Below, in pieces: positions 26,654-38,114 of a stretch of DNA of 64,000 bases (positions are counted from its first letter, which is position 1; the number at the start of each line of letters is the position of its first letter). The DNA comes from Acidovorax benzenivorans. Lineage in GTDB: Bacteria; Pseudomonadota; Gammaproteobacteria; Burkholderiales; Burkholderiaceae_C. The position numbers and the translations under genes were made by a program. The DNA lies in assembly GCF_028680575.1 (NCBI RefSeq), contig NZ_JAPCKI010000004.1, positions 1-64,000 on the forward strand, given 5' to 3'. The notes below the pieces were generated by a model that searched no databases, had not been told where the DNA came from, and was given only the letters and a program-made list of their open reading frames with translations.

Positions 26654-26796
26654 ACAAGCCTTTCTGTGTAGTGCAAAAAATGATGGGAAACCCGTACGCG
26701 AACGTTGGGGCTGAAGTTCATCTTAGCCATCCGCGCAGAAACCCCTCGTAGGACGGGGACGCAAGAGGTTACTGATTGCAAACGGCTTGCCGTAGA

Positions 26797-27894
26797 TCAA
26801 ACCAGCGCAGCCACATGCTCCGCAATGGCCAGGGCACTTGTCAAGCCGGGAGACTCGATGCCAAACAGGTTGACCAGTCCCGCCACCCCGTGGACCGAGG
26901 AGCCCTGAATGACAAAGTCGGCGGCAGGTGTATCAGGCCCGTGAATCTTGGGGCGAATCCCTGCATAGCCGGGTGCCAGCGCACCGTCCTGCAAGGCCGG
27001 CCAGTATTTGCGCACCTCGGCATAGAAGGCGTCGCCTCGCGCGGGGTCCACCAGCAGATCGTCGGGCGAGTCCACCCATTGCACGTCTGGGCCAAACTTG
27101 GCTTGGCCGCCCAGGTCGAGCGTGAGGTGCACCCCCAGCCCAGCAGCCTCGGGTACCGGGTAAATCAGGCGGCTGAAAGGCGCCTTGCCCGTCAACGTGA
27201 AATAGTTGCCCTTGGCGTAGTAGGCGGTGGGCACATGCTGCGGGGCCAGCCCGGCGAATCGCGCAGCCAGCGCGGGGGCATGCAGCCCTGCGGCGTTGAC
27301 CACGGTGCGCGCACGGATGCGGGTGCCATCCATCGCTTCTAAATCAATAGCACTAGAGCCAATAGATGCTAGCGCTAGCGGCGAATTCGGTGCCACAAGG
27401 CCGCCTGCATGCTCCAGATCGCCTTGTAGTGCCAGCATGAGCGCATGGCTATCGACGATGCCGGTGCTGGGCGAGTGCAAGGCCCCCACGCAGGCCAGCG
27501 CGGGCTCCAGCGCCAGGGCTTCTTCCCGGCTCAGGCGCTGCAGGTCCAGCACCCCGTTGGCGCGGGCCCGCGCCTGGATACCTTCCAGGCTGTCCAGCTG
27601 GGCGGCAGAGGTAGCCACCAGCAGCTTGCCGCAACGGCGGTGGGGCACACCGCGCTCTGCGCAGTAGGCATAGAGCAGCTCCTTGCCACGCACACACAGG
27701 CGGGCCTTGAGCGACCCTGCGGGGTAGTACAGCCCCGCATGTATCACCTCGCTGTTGCGCGAACTGGTGCCAGTGCCAATAGCGTCCGCCGCCTCCAGCA
27801 CCATGACCTCTCGCCCCTGCAGCGCCAGCGCTCGGGCCACCGCCAGGCCCACGACGCCCGCGCCCACCACAACACAATCCACCGTATCGATCAT
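26797..27894 (-). CDS. LhgO-like FAD-dependent L-2-hydroxyacid oxidase
   Basis: From ATG 27894 a 365-residue flavoprotein (ATG 27912 is an alternative). The dinucleotide site is [20 protein letters not shown], followed by the L-2-hydroxyglutarate dehydrogenase family box [20 protein letters not shown]. The C-terminus has [14 protein letters not shown] and [19 protein letters not shown]. Relatives oxidise L-2-hydroxyglutarate to 2-oxoglutarate. The gene follows a deacetylase-fold gene by 37 bp and is probably cotranscribed. Residues near 170-185 are encoded by sequence like the palindromic element. Confidence 0.87.
   Translation of the reverse strand: MIDTVDCVVVGAGVVGLAVARALALQGREVMVLEAADAIGTGTSSRNSEVIHAGLYYPAGSLKARLCVRGKELLYAYCAERGVPHRRCGKLLVATSAAQLDSLEGIQARARANGVLDLQRLSREEALALEPALACVGALHSPSTGIVDSHALMLALQGDLEHAGGLVAPNSPLALASIGSSAIDLEAMDGTRIRARTVVNAAGLHAPALAARFAGLAPQHVPTAYYAKGNYFTLTGKAPFSRLIYPVPEAAGLGVHLTLDLGGQAKFGPDVQWVDSPDDLLVDPARGDAFYAEVRKYWPALQDGALAPGYAGIRPKIHGPDTPAADFVIQGSSVHGVAGLVNLFGIESPGLTSALAIAEHVAALV
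27338..27382. repeat. Palindromic-element sequence inside the LhgO-like gene
   Basis: TAAATCAATAGCACTAGAGC followed by CAATAGATGCTAGCGCTAGC is strongly similar to the intergenic element (AATCAATAGC...GCTAGCGCTAGC), yet is translated in frame as [16 protein letters not shown] on the minus strand. This is a loop region where an insert may be tolerated. Confidence 0.6.
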
Positions 27895-27931
27895 CTGTGC
27901 GTCTCCGTGCATCACCGCCTGTACAGCTGCG

Positions 27932-28969
27932 TCAAACCTGCTCAAAACCATCGAGGACATTGACGGCATTGGTACCCAGTTCGGCAGCCGCATAACCACC
28001 TTCCAGCACGAACACCGTGGGCAAACTTAGCCGTGCCAGTCGTTCGCCCAGGCGGGTGAAATCTGACGAGGCCAGTGCAAACCGCGAGATGGGATCGCCC
28101 TCAAAGGCATCAAGCCCCAGCGATATCACCAGCCCGTCGGCGCGGTACTCCGCCGTGCGCAGGCAGGCTTGCTCCAGCGCATCGAACCAGGTCGCAGCAC
28201 TGGTGCCTGCGGGCAAAGGCAGGTTCAGGTTGAAACCTGCACCTGCCCCCTGCCCTGTCTCGTCGGCGTGGCCCAGGTAGAACGGGTACTCCGTGCGCGG
28301 ATCACCGTGCATGCTGATGAACAGCACATCGCTGCGGTCGTAAAAGATGCTCTGCGTGCCGTTGCCATGGTGGTAGTCCACGTCAAGCACCGCCACGCGC
28401 TGGGCGCCCTGGTTGCGCAAGGTCTGCGCAGCTACAGAGGCGTTGTTCAAGAAGCAATAGCCCCCCATGAAGTCCGGGCCCGCATGGTGCCCTGGCGGTC
28501 GCGTGCAGCAAAACGCGGCACGCGTCCCCAGAGCAACGCGTGCTGCCGCGCTGGCAGCCGCATCGGCCCCGGCTTTGGCTGCGGCCCAGGTTCCTGCGGC
28601 CATGGGTGTACCGTTGTCCATCGAGTACAAGCCCAGCCGCGCGACGAAGTTGTCGGGCTCTACGTCGCTGCGCAGCGTACGCACCGGCCACACGGACGGA
28701 AAGGGCTGCACTGACGCATTCGCTGGGTCCAGCGCCAGCCATCGTTGCCAGGCGGTCTGCAAAAAGGCCAGATAGCGCTGCGCATGCACCTGCGCCAGCA
28801 CAGCACTGCTGTCCACATCGGGCGCCACCATGGCGTGGCCGCGTGTGCGCAGAGCGCCTTCCACGTAGTCCACGCGTTCGGGCTTTTCAAAACAGGGCAC
28901 GCGTTCGCCCCGGAAAAATTCGTGGACAGGTGCATGCCCCTGATGCAAGGGATTGTGGAAGGTGATCAT
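27932..28969 (-). CDS. Histone-deacetylase-fold amidohydrolase (acetylpolyamine deacetylase-like)
   Basis: From ATG 28969 a 345-residue zinc enzyme of the arginase/deacetylase superfamily. Visible are [20 protein letters not shown] (tandem His), [20 protein letters not shown] (zinc Asp/His), [10 protein letters not shown] (second Asp) and [11 protein letters not shown] near the end with the Gly-Gly-Tyr. The N-terminal [15 protein letters not shown] matches acetylpolyamine amidohydrolases (AphA), which deacetylate N-acetylputrescine or acetylcadaverine. First gene of a pair with the LhgO-like gene. Confidence 0.88.
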   Translation of the reverse strand: MITFHNPLHQGHAPVHEFFRGERVPCFEKPERVDYVEGALRTRGHAMVAPDVDSSAVLAQVHAQRYLAFLQTAWQRWLALDPANASVQPFPSVWPVRTLRSDVEPDNFVARLGLYSMDNGTPMAAGTWAAAKAGADAAASAAARVALGTRAAFCCTRPPGHHAGPDFMGGYCFLNNASVAAQTLRNQGAQRVAVLDVDYHHGNGTQSIFYDRSDVLFISMHGDPRTEYPFYLGHADETGQGAGAGFNLNLPLPAGTSAATWFDALEQACLRTAEYRADGLVISLGLDAFEGDPISRFALASSDFTRLGERLARLSLPTVFVLEGGYAAAELGTNAVNVLDGFEQV

Positions 28970-29085
28970 GGATGCTGCGTTGCAGGTACGGCCGACAAAT
29001 GTAGCGCGCCAACCCGCGTTGTACGCTGCTACAACGGATGTGGGCAGCACTTTTGCGGCTTGTGGGCAGCCGGACAAGCCAAGAA

Positions 29086-29120
29086 AAAACCCCTGCAGGT
29101 CAGGAACCTGCAGGGGTTTT
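29086..29120. terminator. Strong bidirectional terminator after tRNA-Val genes
   Basis: AAAACCCCTGCAGGT (29086-29100) pairs with ACCTGCAGGGGTTTT (29106-29120) in a 15-bp stem with a five-base loop. On the minus strand T-run follows, ending the tRNA-Val transcript. Confidence 0.9.
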
Positions 29121-29125
29121 CAAAT

Positions 29126-29200
29126 TGGTGGGTGATACATGGATCGAACATGTGACCCCTGCCGTGTGAAGGCAGTGCTCTACCGCTGAGCTAATCACCC
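29126..29200 (-). tRNA. tRNA-Val (CAC anticodon), copy 1
   Basis: Minus-strand cloverleaf: acceptor GGGTGAT with ATCACCC, D-arm TTAGCTCAGCGGTAGAGC, anticodon stem-loop CTGCC-TTCACAC-GGCAG with anticodon CAC (reads GTG), and T-arm CATGT-TCGATCC-ATG. Discriminator A and CCA are encoded (TGGT on the plus strand at 29126-29129). The sequence is identical to the copy 51 bp upstream. Confidence 0.95.
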
Positions 29201-29251
29201 GTCGCAAGCACCTTGGAGAAAGATACCACTGCGAAAAGTCTGGCAGCAACA

Positions 29252-29326
29252 TGGTGGGTGATACATGGATCGAACATGTGACCCCTGCCGTGTGAAGGCA
29301 GTGCTCTACCGCTGAGCTAATCACCC
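29252..29326 (-). tRNA. tRNA-Val (CAC anticodon), copy 2
   Basis: Identical to the copy at 29126-29200, including encoded CCA. Transcribed first, so the two probably come from one precursor ended by the hairpin at 29086-29120. Confidence 0.95.
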
Positions 29327-29363
29327 TTGTCGCTGCGACAGCCTTCTATTATGGCACAGCTTT

Positions 29364-30077
29364 TTAGGCCGATTGGAGAGTTCGCCAAATTGTTTTGCCA
29401 CCGCTGGCCTTGTCGATCTGCGTGAGCACCTCGGCATGAGCCGCCTGCTCCTGCTCGCTCGCCCGCAGCACCGGCAGCGCAAGGCCGCGCAAATCGATGG
29501 CTGCCACCTTCACGCCGTCAGCGCTGTCATGGCCATCGTCGGTGATCAGCAGGGCATCCTGCCCGCGTGTGAGATTGATGTAGACGTCGGCCAGCAGCTC
29601 GGCGTCGAGCAAGGCGCCGTGCAGCGTACGGCCCGAGTTGTCCACGCCCAGGCGGTCGCACAAGGCGTCCAGCGAGTTGCGCTTGCCCGGGTACATCTCC
29701 TTGGCCATGGCCAGCGTGTCGGTCACGCTTTGCACATAGGTGCCAAACGCCGGGCGCCCCACCAGCTCCAGTTCCTTGTTGAGGAAGCCTACGTCGAACG
29801 CTGCGTTGTGGATGATGATCTCGGCGCCCTGCAGGTACTGCAGGATGTCGTCCACCACGTCGGCAAATTTGGGCTTGTCCTTCAGGAACTCGTTGCTGAT
29901 GCCGTGCACCTTCAGCGCGTCTTCATGGCTGTCACGGCCAGGGTTGAAGTACAGGTGCAGGTTGTTGCCGGTCAGCTTGCGGTTGAGCAGCTCCACACAA
30001 CCCAGTTCAATGATGCGGTCACCACCTTCGGCCGAAAGGCCGGTGGTCTCAGTGTCCAGAACAATTTGCCGGGACAT
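29364..30077 (-). CDS. dnaQ: DNA polymerase III epsilon subunit (3'-5' proofreading exonuclease)
   Basis: A 237-residue DEDDh exonuclease. Motif I is LDTETTGLSAEGGDRIIELG (Asp/Glu), motif II HNAAFDVGFLN (Asp), motif III HGALLDAELLADVY (His...Asp). It removes mismatches during replication as part of core Pol III. Its ATG at 30077 overlaps the last base of the ferredoxin stop, so it is cotranscribed at the end of the isc-fdx string, an arrangement seen in relatives. Confidence 0.96.
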   Translation of the reverse strand: MSRQIVLDTETTGLSAEGGDRIIELGCVELLNRKLTGNNLHLYFNPGRDSHEDALKVHGISNEFLKDKPKFADVVDDILQYLQGAEIIIHNAAFDVGFLNKELELVGRPAFGTYVQSVTDTLAMAKEMYPGKRNSLDALCDRLGVDNSGRTLHGALLDAELLADVYINLTRGQDALLITDDGHDSADGVKVAAIDLRGLALPVLRASEQEQAAHAEVLTQIDKASGGKTIWRTLQSA

Positions 30078-30415
30078 CAGTGGTTTTCCTTGGCGTGATT
30101 GATCGTGTACTTCGGAATTTCAACGATCAGATCGGTCTGCGCCAGGATGGCCTGGCACGACAAGCGCGACTGCGGCTCCAGACCCCAGGCGCGGTCCAGC
30201 AGGTCCTCTTCCTCTTCTTCTGCCGCATTCAGCGAATTCAGCCCCTGGCGCACGATGACGTGGCAGGTGGTGCAGGCACAGCTCATGTCGCAGGCATGCT
30301 CAATGTTGATGTGGTTGTCCAGCAGGGCTTCGCAGATCGAGGTGCCTGCGGGCGCCGTAATCTCAGTGCCTGCGGGGCAGTATTCGGGATGGGGAAGGAT
30401 CTTGATGACGGGCAT
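30077..30415 (-). CDS. fdx: ISC-type 2Fe-2S ferredoxin
   Basis: A 112-residue ferredoxin giving electrons for iron-sulphur cluster assembly. Cluster Cys are Cys42, Cys48, Cys51 and Cys87 (HACDMSCACTTCHVIV and RLSCQ), identical in spacing to E. coli Fdx. Length matches the family. Follows hscA by 42 bp and overlaps dnaQ. Confidence 0.97.
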   Translation of the reverse strand: MPVIKILPHPEYCPAGTEITAPAGTSICEALLDNHINIEHACDMSCACTTCHVIVRQGLNSLNAAEEEEEDLLDRAWGLEPQSRLSCQAILAQTDLIVEIPKYTINHAKENH

Positions 30416-30457
30416 GGGGTAGTTTTCTTCTTGTTCAGAGGGATGCGCTGGCTCGTA

Positions 30458-32329
<1,872 letters not shown>

Positions 32330-32411
32330 GAAATTTCGGGTCTCAACGTGGTGGGGCAAAGCCATCTCACCTCAGCAGGCGATAGGGCCCCAAGGGGAAA
32401 GCAAAACCGCT

Positions 32412-32930
32412 CTATTGTCCCAGTTGCTCTCGGCGACGTTCTATGTCGTCCGCAAATCGCGCAATGAACATGAGGGCTCTGACCTGGCGGGCCGCCCCCG
32501 CATAGTCCTGTTGCTGGTCGATGAGCTGCTCGCACTGCGCCAGTGCGGCACGGCGCGCTTGCCCGACCTCATCATCCAGTGCGTCCAGCTCGCTGTCTGC
32601 GCGGGCATCTTCCAGCGCCTCGCGCCACTCCATCTGCTGCATCAGAAAGGCAGCGGGCATGGCGGTGTTGTCTTCGGCACGGATGGGCGCTCCGTGCAGT
32701 TCGCACAGATAGGCCGCCCGGCGCATCGGGTCCTTCAGGCGTTGGTAAGCCTCGTTGATGCGCACGGACCATTGCATGGCCACGCGCTGCGCCGCAGCGC
32801 CTTGCGCCGCAAACTTGTCGGGGTGGGCTTCGCGCTGCAGTTCCTTCCAGCGCGCGTCGATGGCGCTGCGCTCCTGCGCAAAGCGGCGAGCCAAGCCAAA
32901 CAGTTCAAAGTCGTCAGATTGCAGGTTCAT
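32412..32930 (-). CDS. hscB: Fe-S cluster assembly J-protein co-chaperone
   Basis: From ATG 32930 a 172-residue J-protein. The J domain carries the HPD motif in REAHPDKFAAQG, and the C-terminal three-helix bundle (LMQQMEWREALEDARADSEL) binds IscU. It stimulates the HscA ATPase. It begins after an intrinsic terminator downstream of iscA, which may lower expression of hscB-hscA-fdx relative to iscSUA. Confidence 0.95.
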   Translation of the reverse strand: MNLQSDDFELFGLARRFAQERSAIDARWKELQREAHPDKFAAQGAAAQRVAMQWSVRINEAYQRLKDPMRRAAYLCELHGAPIRAEDNTAMPAAFLMQQMEWREALEDARADSELDALDDEVGQARRAALAQCEQLIDQQQDYAGAARQVRALMFIARFADDIERRREQLGQ

Positions 32931-32958
32931 GCGCGAAGGGACGAGGGGAAAGTCCAAG

Positions 32959-32992
32959 AAAAAACCGCCAGCACAGAGCGCGTTGGCGGTTT
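32959..32992 (-). terminator. Intrinsic terminator inside the isc operon, between iscA and hscB
   Basis: On the minus strand AAACCGCCA pairs with TGGCGGTTT (plus-strand 32962-32970 and 32984-32992), with a 13-base loop and then TTTTTT. This is a proper intrinsic terminator lying in the 85-bp gap between iscA and hscB, about 28 bp before the hscB start. Confidence 0.75.
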
Positions 32993-33015
32993 GGCGTTAC
33001 ATAGGCTGAAGACGC

Positions 33016-33339
33016 TCAGACGCGGAAGCTCTCCCCACAACCGCAGCGGTCACGCTCGTTGGGGTTGTTGAACTTGAAGCCTTCGTTCAGCCCCTCGCGC
33101 ACAAAGTCCAGCTCCGTACCGTCGATGTAGGCCAGGCTCTTGGGGTCGATCAGCACCTTGACACCGTGGTTTTCAAACACGATGTCCTCGGGCTCACTCG
33201 CATCCACGTACTCCAGCTTGTAGGCAAGCCCCGAGCAGCCGGTCGTCTTGACCCCCAGACGCACGCCCAGCCCCTTGCCACGGCGGGCAAGGTAACGGTT
33301 GACGTGACGAGCTGCAGCTTCTGTCAGCGTAATGGCCAT
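33016..33339 (-). CDS. iscA: A-type Fe-S carrier protein IscA
   Basis: From ATG 33339, a 107-residue A-type carrier. The three conserved Cys are in [15 protein letters not shown] and CGCGESFRV. Length equals E. coli IscA (107). It accepts clusters from IscU for delivery to apo-proteins. Lies 25 bp after iscU. Confidence 0.96.
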   Translation of the reverse strand: MAITLTEAAARHVNRYLARRGKGLGVRLGVKTTGCSGLAYKLEYVDASEPEDIVFENHGVKVLIDPKSLAYIDGTELDFVREGLNEGFKFNNPNERDRCGCGESFRV

Positions 33340-33364
33340 GTCTCTCGATCTATCTGTCAAACAA

Positions 33365-33766
33365 TCAGGCGGCAGTGGCCGTGGTGGCGTGCTTGGTCTT
33401 GTAGTCCAGCACAGCTGCCTTGATGGCATCTTCCGCCAGGATGGAGCAGTGGATCTTGACGGGCGGCAAGGCCAGCTCTTCGGCGATCTCGCTGTTCTTG
33501 AGCGCTGCGGCTTCGTCCAGCGTCTTGCCCTTGACCCACTCGGTCACCAGCGACGAGGAGGCAATCGCCGAGCCACAGCCGTAGGTCTTGAAGCGTGCGT
33601 CTTCGATCACACCGGTCTCGGGGTTCACCTTGATCTGCAGCTTCATCACGTCGCCGCAAGCAGGTGCGCCCACCATGCCGGTGCCCACCGAATCGTCACC
33701 CTTGTCGAACGAACCCACGTTGCGGGGGTTTTCGTAATGGTCAACCACTTTGTCTGAATAAGCCAT
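33365..33766 (-). CDS. iscU: Fe-S cluster scaffold IscU
   Basis: A 133-residue scaffold. Cluster ligands Cys37 (GAPACGDVM), Cys64 (TYGCGSAIA) and Cys107 (IHCS), Asp39, and the HscA recognition motif LPPVK at 100-104 are all present. It receives sulphur from IscS. Lies 39 bp after iscS. Confidence 0.97.
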   Translation of the reverse strand: MAYSDKVVDHYENPRNVGSFDKGDDSVGTGMVGAPACGDVMKLQIKVNPETGVIEDARFKTYGCGSAIASSSLVTEWVKGKTLDEAAALKNSEIAEELALPPVKIHCSILAEDAIKAAVLDYKTKHATTATAA

Positions 33767-33805
33767 GATGTGTACCTCTTCAATACGTCCAGAATCTTTG
33801 CGGAA

Positions 33806-35026
33806 TCAGTGCGCAGCCCACTGAATGGTGCTGATGTCGATGCCGTCTTTGTACATTTCCCACAGCGGGCTCAGCTCACGCAGGCGGGCCACGTTCTCAC
33901 GGATGGTGGAGATGGCGTAATCGATCTCTTCTTCGGTCGTAAAACGGCCGATGGTCATGCGCAGGCTGCTGTGCGCCAGCTCGTCGCTGCGGCCCAGGGC
34001 GCGCAGCACATAGCTGGGCTCCAGGCTGGCCGAGGTGCAGGCCGAGCCCGACGACACCGCCAGGCCCTTGATGCCCATGATGAGCGATTCGCCTTCAACG
34101 AAGTTGAAGCTCATGTTCAGGTTCTGCGGCACACGGCGCTCCAGGCTGCCGTTGATGTAGACCTGTTCGATGTCCTTGAGGCCGTCCAGCAGGCGCTGCT
34201 GCAAGGCACGGGCCTTGGCATTGCCTTCGGCCATTTCTTCCTTGGCAATGCGGAAGGCTTCGCCCATGCCCACGATCTGGTGCGTGGGCAAGGTGCCCGA
34301 ACGCATGCCGCGCTCATGACCGCCGCCATGCATCTGGGCTTCGAGGCGCACGCGGGGCTTGCGGCGCACGTACAGCGCGCCGATGCCCTTGGGGCCGTAG
34401 GTCTTGTGGGCGGTCATGCTCATCAGGTCGATGGGCAACACGTTCATGCCGATCTCGACACGGCCCGTCGCCTGGGCTGCGTCCACATGCAGCAGGATGC
34501 CCTTTTCGCGGCACAACGCGCCGATGGCAGGGATGTCCTGGATCACGCCGATTTCGTTGTTCACGAACAGGATGCTGATCAGCACGGTGTCGGGACGAAT
34601 GGCAGCCTTCAGGGCATCCATGTTGACCAAGCCGTCTTCCTGCACGTCCAAATAGGTGGCTTCAAAGCCCTGGCGCTCCAGCTCGCGCATGGTGTCGAGC
34701 ACGGCCTTGTGTTCGGTCTTGAGCGTGATGAGATGCTTGCCCTTGCCCTTGTAGAACTGCGCGGCGCCCTTCAAGGCCAGGTTGATGGACTCGGTGGCAC
34801 CACTGGTCCAGACGATTTCACGGGGGTCGGCACCAATCAGGTCTGCCACCTGCACGCGCGCTTTTTCCACGGCCTCTTCGGCCTCCCAGCCCCAGGCGTG
34901 GCTGCGCGACGCCGGGTTGCCGAAGTGCTCACGCAACCAGGGGATCATGGCATCCACCACGCGGGGGTCTACCGGGGTCGTGGCGCCATAGTCGAGATAG
35001 ATGGGAAAGTGCGGGGTCATGTCCAT
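33806..35026 (-). CDS. iscS: Cysteine desulfurase
   Basis: From ATG 35026 a 406-residue PLP enzyme (ATG 35020 is two codons further in). N-terminus [23 protein letters not shown] Lys in [16 protein letters not shown]; mobile catalytic Cys in [20 protein letters not shown]. Takes sulphur from Cys as persulphide for IscU. Length matches E. coli IscS (404). Follows iscR by 114 bp. Confidence 0.97.
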   Translation of the reverse strand: MDMTPHFPIYLDYGATTPVDPRVVDAMIPWLREHFGNPASRSHAWGWEAEEAVEKARVQVADLIGADPREIVWTSGATESINLALKGAAQFYKGKGKHLITLKTEHKAVLDTMRELERQGFEATYLDVQEDGLVNMDALKAAIRPDTVLISILFVNNEIGVIQDIPAIGALCREKGILLHVDAAQATGRVEIGMNVLPIDLMSMTAHKTYGPKGIGALYVRRKPRVRLEAQMHGGGHERGMRSGTLPTHQIVGMGEAFRIAKEEMAEGNAKARALQQRLLDGLKDIEQVYINGSLERRVPQNLNMSFNFVEGESLIMGIKGLAVSSGSACTSASLEPSYVLRALGRSDELAHSSLRMTIGRFTTEEEIDYAISTIRENVARLRELSPLWEMYKDGIDISTIQWAAH

Positions 35027-35140
35027 GGCTGGCTCAGTAAAGGGTTCTGGCTGGCAAACAGAGAAGCAGAACAAACAAGAAAACGATTACAACGCGGTCA
35101 GGGCGGCGCTGACCCCAGGGTCAGCACGGCGCACCCAGCA

Positions 35141-35677
35141 TCAGGATTTGGCGAAGACGTTGCCCAGCGCAAACACCGAATTCGGTGCATTGACGCGAAT
35201 GGGCTTGACCACCGGGGTCGTCGAGATGGCGCGGCGCACAACCGGCTTGTCTTCGATCTGCACGCCCTTGGCGAGCTGCTCGTCCACCAGCTTTTGCAAG
35301 GTGACCGAATCCAGAAACTCGACCATGCGCTGATTGAGCGAGGCCCACAGTTCATGCGTCATGCAACGACCCGCTTCGCCCAGGCAGTTTTCCTTGCCAC
35401 CACATTGGGTGGCGTCGATGGGCTCGTCTACCGACACAATGATGTCGGCCACCGTGATATCGCCTGCCTTGCGGGCCAACGTATAGCCGCCGCCGGGGCC
35501 ACGGGTGGATTCCACCAGCTCATGGCGGCGCAGCTTGCCAAAGAGTTGCTCCAGGTACGACAGCGAAATCTGTTGGCGCTGGCTGATGGCAGCCAGCGTG
35601 ACGGGGCCGTTGTTCTGGCGCAGGGCCAGGTCAATCATGGCGGTGACCGCAAAACGGCCTTTGGTTGTGAGACGCAT
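35141..35677 (-). CDS. iscR: Rrf2-family Fe-S regulator
   Basis: A 178-residue regulator with winged helix (LTTKGRFAVTAMIDLALRQ, ISLSYLEQLFGKLRRHELVE). Cluster ligands Cys92, Cys98 and Cys105 with His108 (CGGKENCLGEAGRCMTH); the second Cys gap is one residue longer than in E. coli. Holo-IscR would repress the operon at the site upstream (35839-35862). Confidence 0.96.
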   Translation of the reverse strand: MRLTTKGRFAVTAMIDLALRQNNGPVTLAAISQRQQISLSYLEQLFGKLRRHELVESTRGPGGGYTLARKAGDITVADIIVSVDEPIDATQCGGKENCLGEAGRCMTHELWASLNQRMVEFLDSVTLQKLVDEQLAKGVQIEDKPVVRRAISTTPVVKPIRVNAPNSVFALGNVFAKS

Positions 35678-35826
35678 CGCAAGCTCCTTGTGCTAAGGCT
35701 TGTTCGTTGAAGAAACCGCCAGCGCTGACTGTTTGCCAGCGAGGCACCGTCTCCGCCCCTTACTCCGCATCGTTGATTGCTGCGGAGCCCTTCATCGTTG
35801 GGCTGTTTTGTTGAGTATTTTGTGTG

Positions 35827-35862
35827 AGTATAACACAAATCCCTATCGAATCTGTCGGGTTA
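35827..35862 (-). promoter_or_regulatory. Putative isc promoter with IscR type-1-like site
   Basis: On the minus strand an extended -10 (TGTGTTATACT, TATACT at plus 35827-35832) lies just downstream of AACCCGACAGATTCGATAGG, which continues GAT (plus 35839-35862). The latter resembles the type-1 IscR motif: an ACCxGAC-like half and a diverged second half. It overlaps the expected -35 position, as in repression of iscR by holo-IscR. Confidence 0.5.
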
Positions 35863-35918
35863 AAAAACCAGCTAGTTTTTAATCGACCAGATCGTTTTAT
35901 TCGATTGTTTTTCGCCCC

Positions 35919-38021
35919 TTACAAGGCCACAGAATCGCTGCCGTGCGCACCAAAGGCTTGGTCCTTGAGCCGCGTGAGCTGGTCGCGCACCCGGGCTGCC
36001 TGCTCGAACTCCAGGTTGCGCGCATGTTCCAGCATGAGCTTTTCCAGCCGCTTGATCTCGCGGGCCACGTCTTTCTCAGACATGTCCTCCACCTGCGCGC
36101 GCTGCAGGGCCTCCTGCTCCAAACGCTCGGCATCTTTGCCCGCTTTTTCGCTGTACACGCCGTCAATCAGGTCTCTTACCCGCTTGACAATACTGCGCGG
36201 CGTGATTCCGTGGGCCTCGTTGTGTGCGATCTGCTTGATGCGCCGACGTTCCGTCTCACCCATGGCTTTTTTCATGGAGTCGGTGATGCGGTCGGCGTAC
36301 AGGATGGCGTGGCCGTTCAGGTTGCGCGCTGCACGGCCGATGGTCTGGATCAGGCTGCGCTCAGCTCGCAAGAAGCCTTCCTTGTCCGCGTCGAGAATGG
36401 CCACCAGCGACACCTCGGGGATATCGAGCCCCTCACGCAGCAGGTTGATGCCCACCAACACGTCAAACGCCCCCAGACGCAGGTCGCGAATGATCTCCAC
36501 CCGCTCCACAGTGTCCACATCGCTGTGCAGGTAGCGCACCTTCACGCCGTTGTCGGTGAGGTAGTCGGTCAACTGCTCCGCCATGCGCTTGGTCAGCGTC
36601 GTAATGAGTACACGTTCATGCTTTTCAACACGAATGCGTATTTCTTGCAGCACATCATCCACCTGATGGGTGGCAGGACGGACCTCCACCACCGGGTCCA
36701 CCAGCCCCGTGGGGCGCACCACCTGATCCACCACCTGCCCTGAATGGGTCTTTTCGTAGTCGGCGGGCGTGGCCGATACAAAGATCACCTGGCGCATGCG
36801 CTGTTCGAACTCCTCAAACTTGAGGGGCCGGTTGTCCAGCGCCGACGGCAAGCGAAAGCCGTATTCGACCAGCGTGGTCTTGCGCGAGCGGTCGCCGCTG
36901 TACATGGCGTTGAGCTGGCCAATCATCTGGTGGCTTTCGTCCAGGAACATGATGGCGTTCTTGGGCATGTAGTCGGTCAGCGTGCTCGGCGGGTCGCCCG
37001 GCGCAGCGCCCGACAGGTGACGCGTGTAGTTCTCGATGCCCTTGCAGTGCCCGACTTCGCTGAGCATCTCCAGATCAAACCGCGTGCGCTGCTCCAGCCG
37101 CTGCGCCTCCACCAGCTTGCCGTCAGCCACGAGCTGCTTGAGACGGTCTGCCAGCTCCAGCTTGATGGTCTCGACCGCCGCCAGCACCTTGTCGCGCGGC
37201 GTCACGTAGTGGCTGCTGGGGTACACGGTAAAACGCGGGATCTTCTGCTTGACGCGGCCCGTGAGCGGGTCGAACAGCTGCAGGCTCTCGATCTCGTCGT
37301 CAAACAGCTCGATGCGGATGGCCAGCTCGGAATGTTCGGCCGGGAACACGTCAATGGTGTCGCCCCGTACACGGAATTTGCCGCGCGAGAAATCCGCCTC
37401 GTTGCGCTGGTACTGCATGCGGATCAGCTGGGCAATCACATCGCGCTGGCCCAATTTGTCGCCGGTGCGCAGCGTCATCACCATGCGGTGGTAACTCTCG
37501 GGCTCGCCAATGCCGTAGATGGCCGACACGGTGGCCACGATGACCACGTCCGTGCGCTCCATCAGGCTCTTGGTGCAACTGAGCCGCATCTGCTCGATGT
37601 GCTCGTTGATCGCAGAGTCCTTCTCGATGAACAGATCACGCTGCGGCACGTACGCCTCGGGCTGGTAGTAGTCGTAGTAGCTCACGAAATACTCCACGGC
37701 GTTCTTGGGGAAGAACTCGCGGAACTCGCTGTACAGCTGCGCGGCCAGCGTCTTGTTGGGCGCAAACACGATCGCCGGGCGACCCATGCGGGCGATGACA
37801 TTGGCCATGGTGAACGTCTTGCCCGAGCCCGTCACTCCCAGCAGCGTCTGGAAGGTCTCCCCGTCATTCAGCCCTTCCACCAGTTTATTGATGGCCTCGG
37901 GCTGGTCGCCTGCCGGTGGATACGGCTGGAACAGTTCGAAAGGAGAGTTAGGGAAATGGACGAACTCGCCGTCTTGCTTTTCCGTTATGACTTCTGTGAG
38001 ATCCGGCATAGGTGCGGTCAA
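35919..38021 (-). CDS. uvrB: Excinuclease ABC subunit B
   Basis: A 700-residue damage-recognition helicase of nucleotide excision repair. Walker [18 protein letters not shown]; beta-hairpin [20 protein letters not shown]; helicase motifs [11 protein letters not shown] and the ATPase box [29 protein letters not shown]. The C-terminal UVR motif for UvrC ([20 protein letters not shown]) is complete. Stands alone, divergent from the aminotransferase gene. Confidence 0.98.
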   Translation of the reverse strand: MTAPMPDLTEVITEKQDGEFVHFPNSPFELFQPYPPAGDQPEAINKLVEGLNDGETFQTLLGVTGSGKTFTMANVIARMGRPAIVFAPNKTLAAQLYSEFREFFPKNAVEYFVSYYDYYQPEAYVPQRDLFIEKDSAINEHIEQMRLSCTKSLMERTDVVIVATVSAIYGIGEPESYHRMVMTLRTGDKLGQRDVIAQLIRMQYQRNEADFSRGKFRVRGDTIDVFPAEHSELAIRIELFDDEIESLQLFDPLTGRVKQKIPRFTVYPSSHYVTPRDKVLAAVETIKLELADRLKQLVADGKLVEAQRLEQRTRFDLEMLSEVGHCKGIENYTRHLSGAAPGDPPSTLTDYMPKNAIMFLDESHQMIGQLNAMYSGDRSRKTTLVEYGFRLPSALDNRPLKFEEFEQRMRQVIFVSATPADYEKTHSGQVVDQVVRPTGLVDPVVEVRPATHQVDDVLQEIRIRVEKHERVLITTLTKRMAEQLTDYLTDNGVKVRYLHSDVDTVERVEIIRDLRLGAFDVLVGINLLREGLDIPEVSLVAILDADKEGFLRAERSLIQTIGRAARNLNGHAILYADRITDSMKKAMGETERRRIKQIAHNEAHGITPRSIVKRVRDLIDGVYSEKAGKDAERLEQEALQRAQVEDMSEKDVAREIKRLEKLMLEHARNLEFEQAARVRDQLTRLKDQAFGAHGSDSVAL

Positions 38022-38114
38022 CGATTGGTAGAGGCAGGCCGTTAAAATCGGCCGAACCCGGCACAGTACACCACGCCCGGATTCTTCGCTACTGACAACC
38101 TTTCAAGGATTTTC

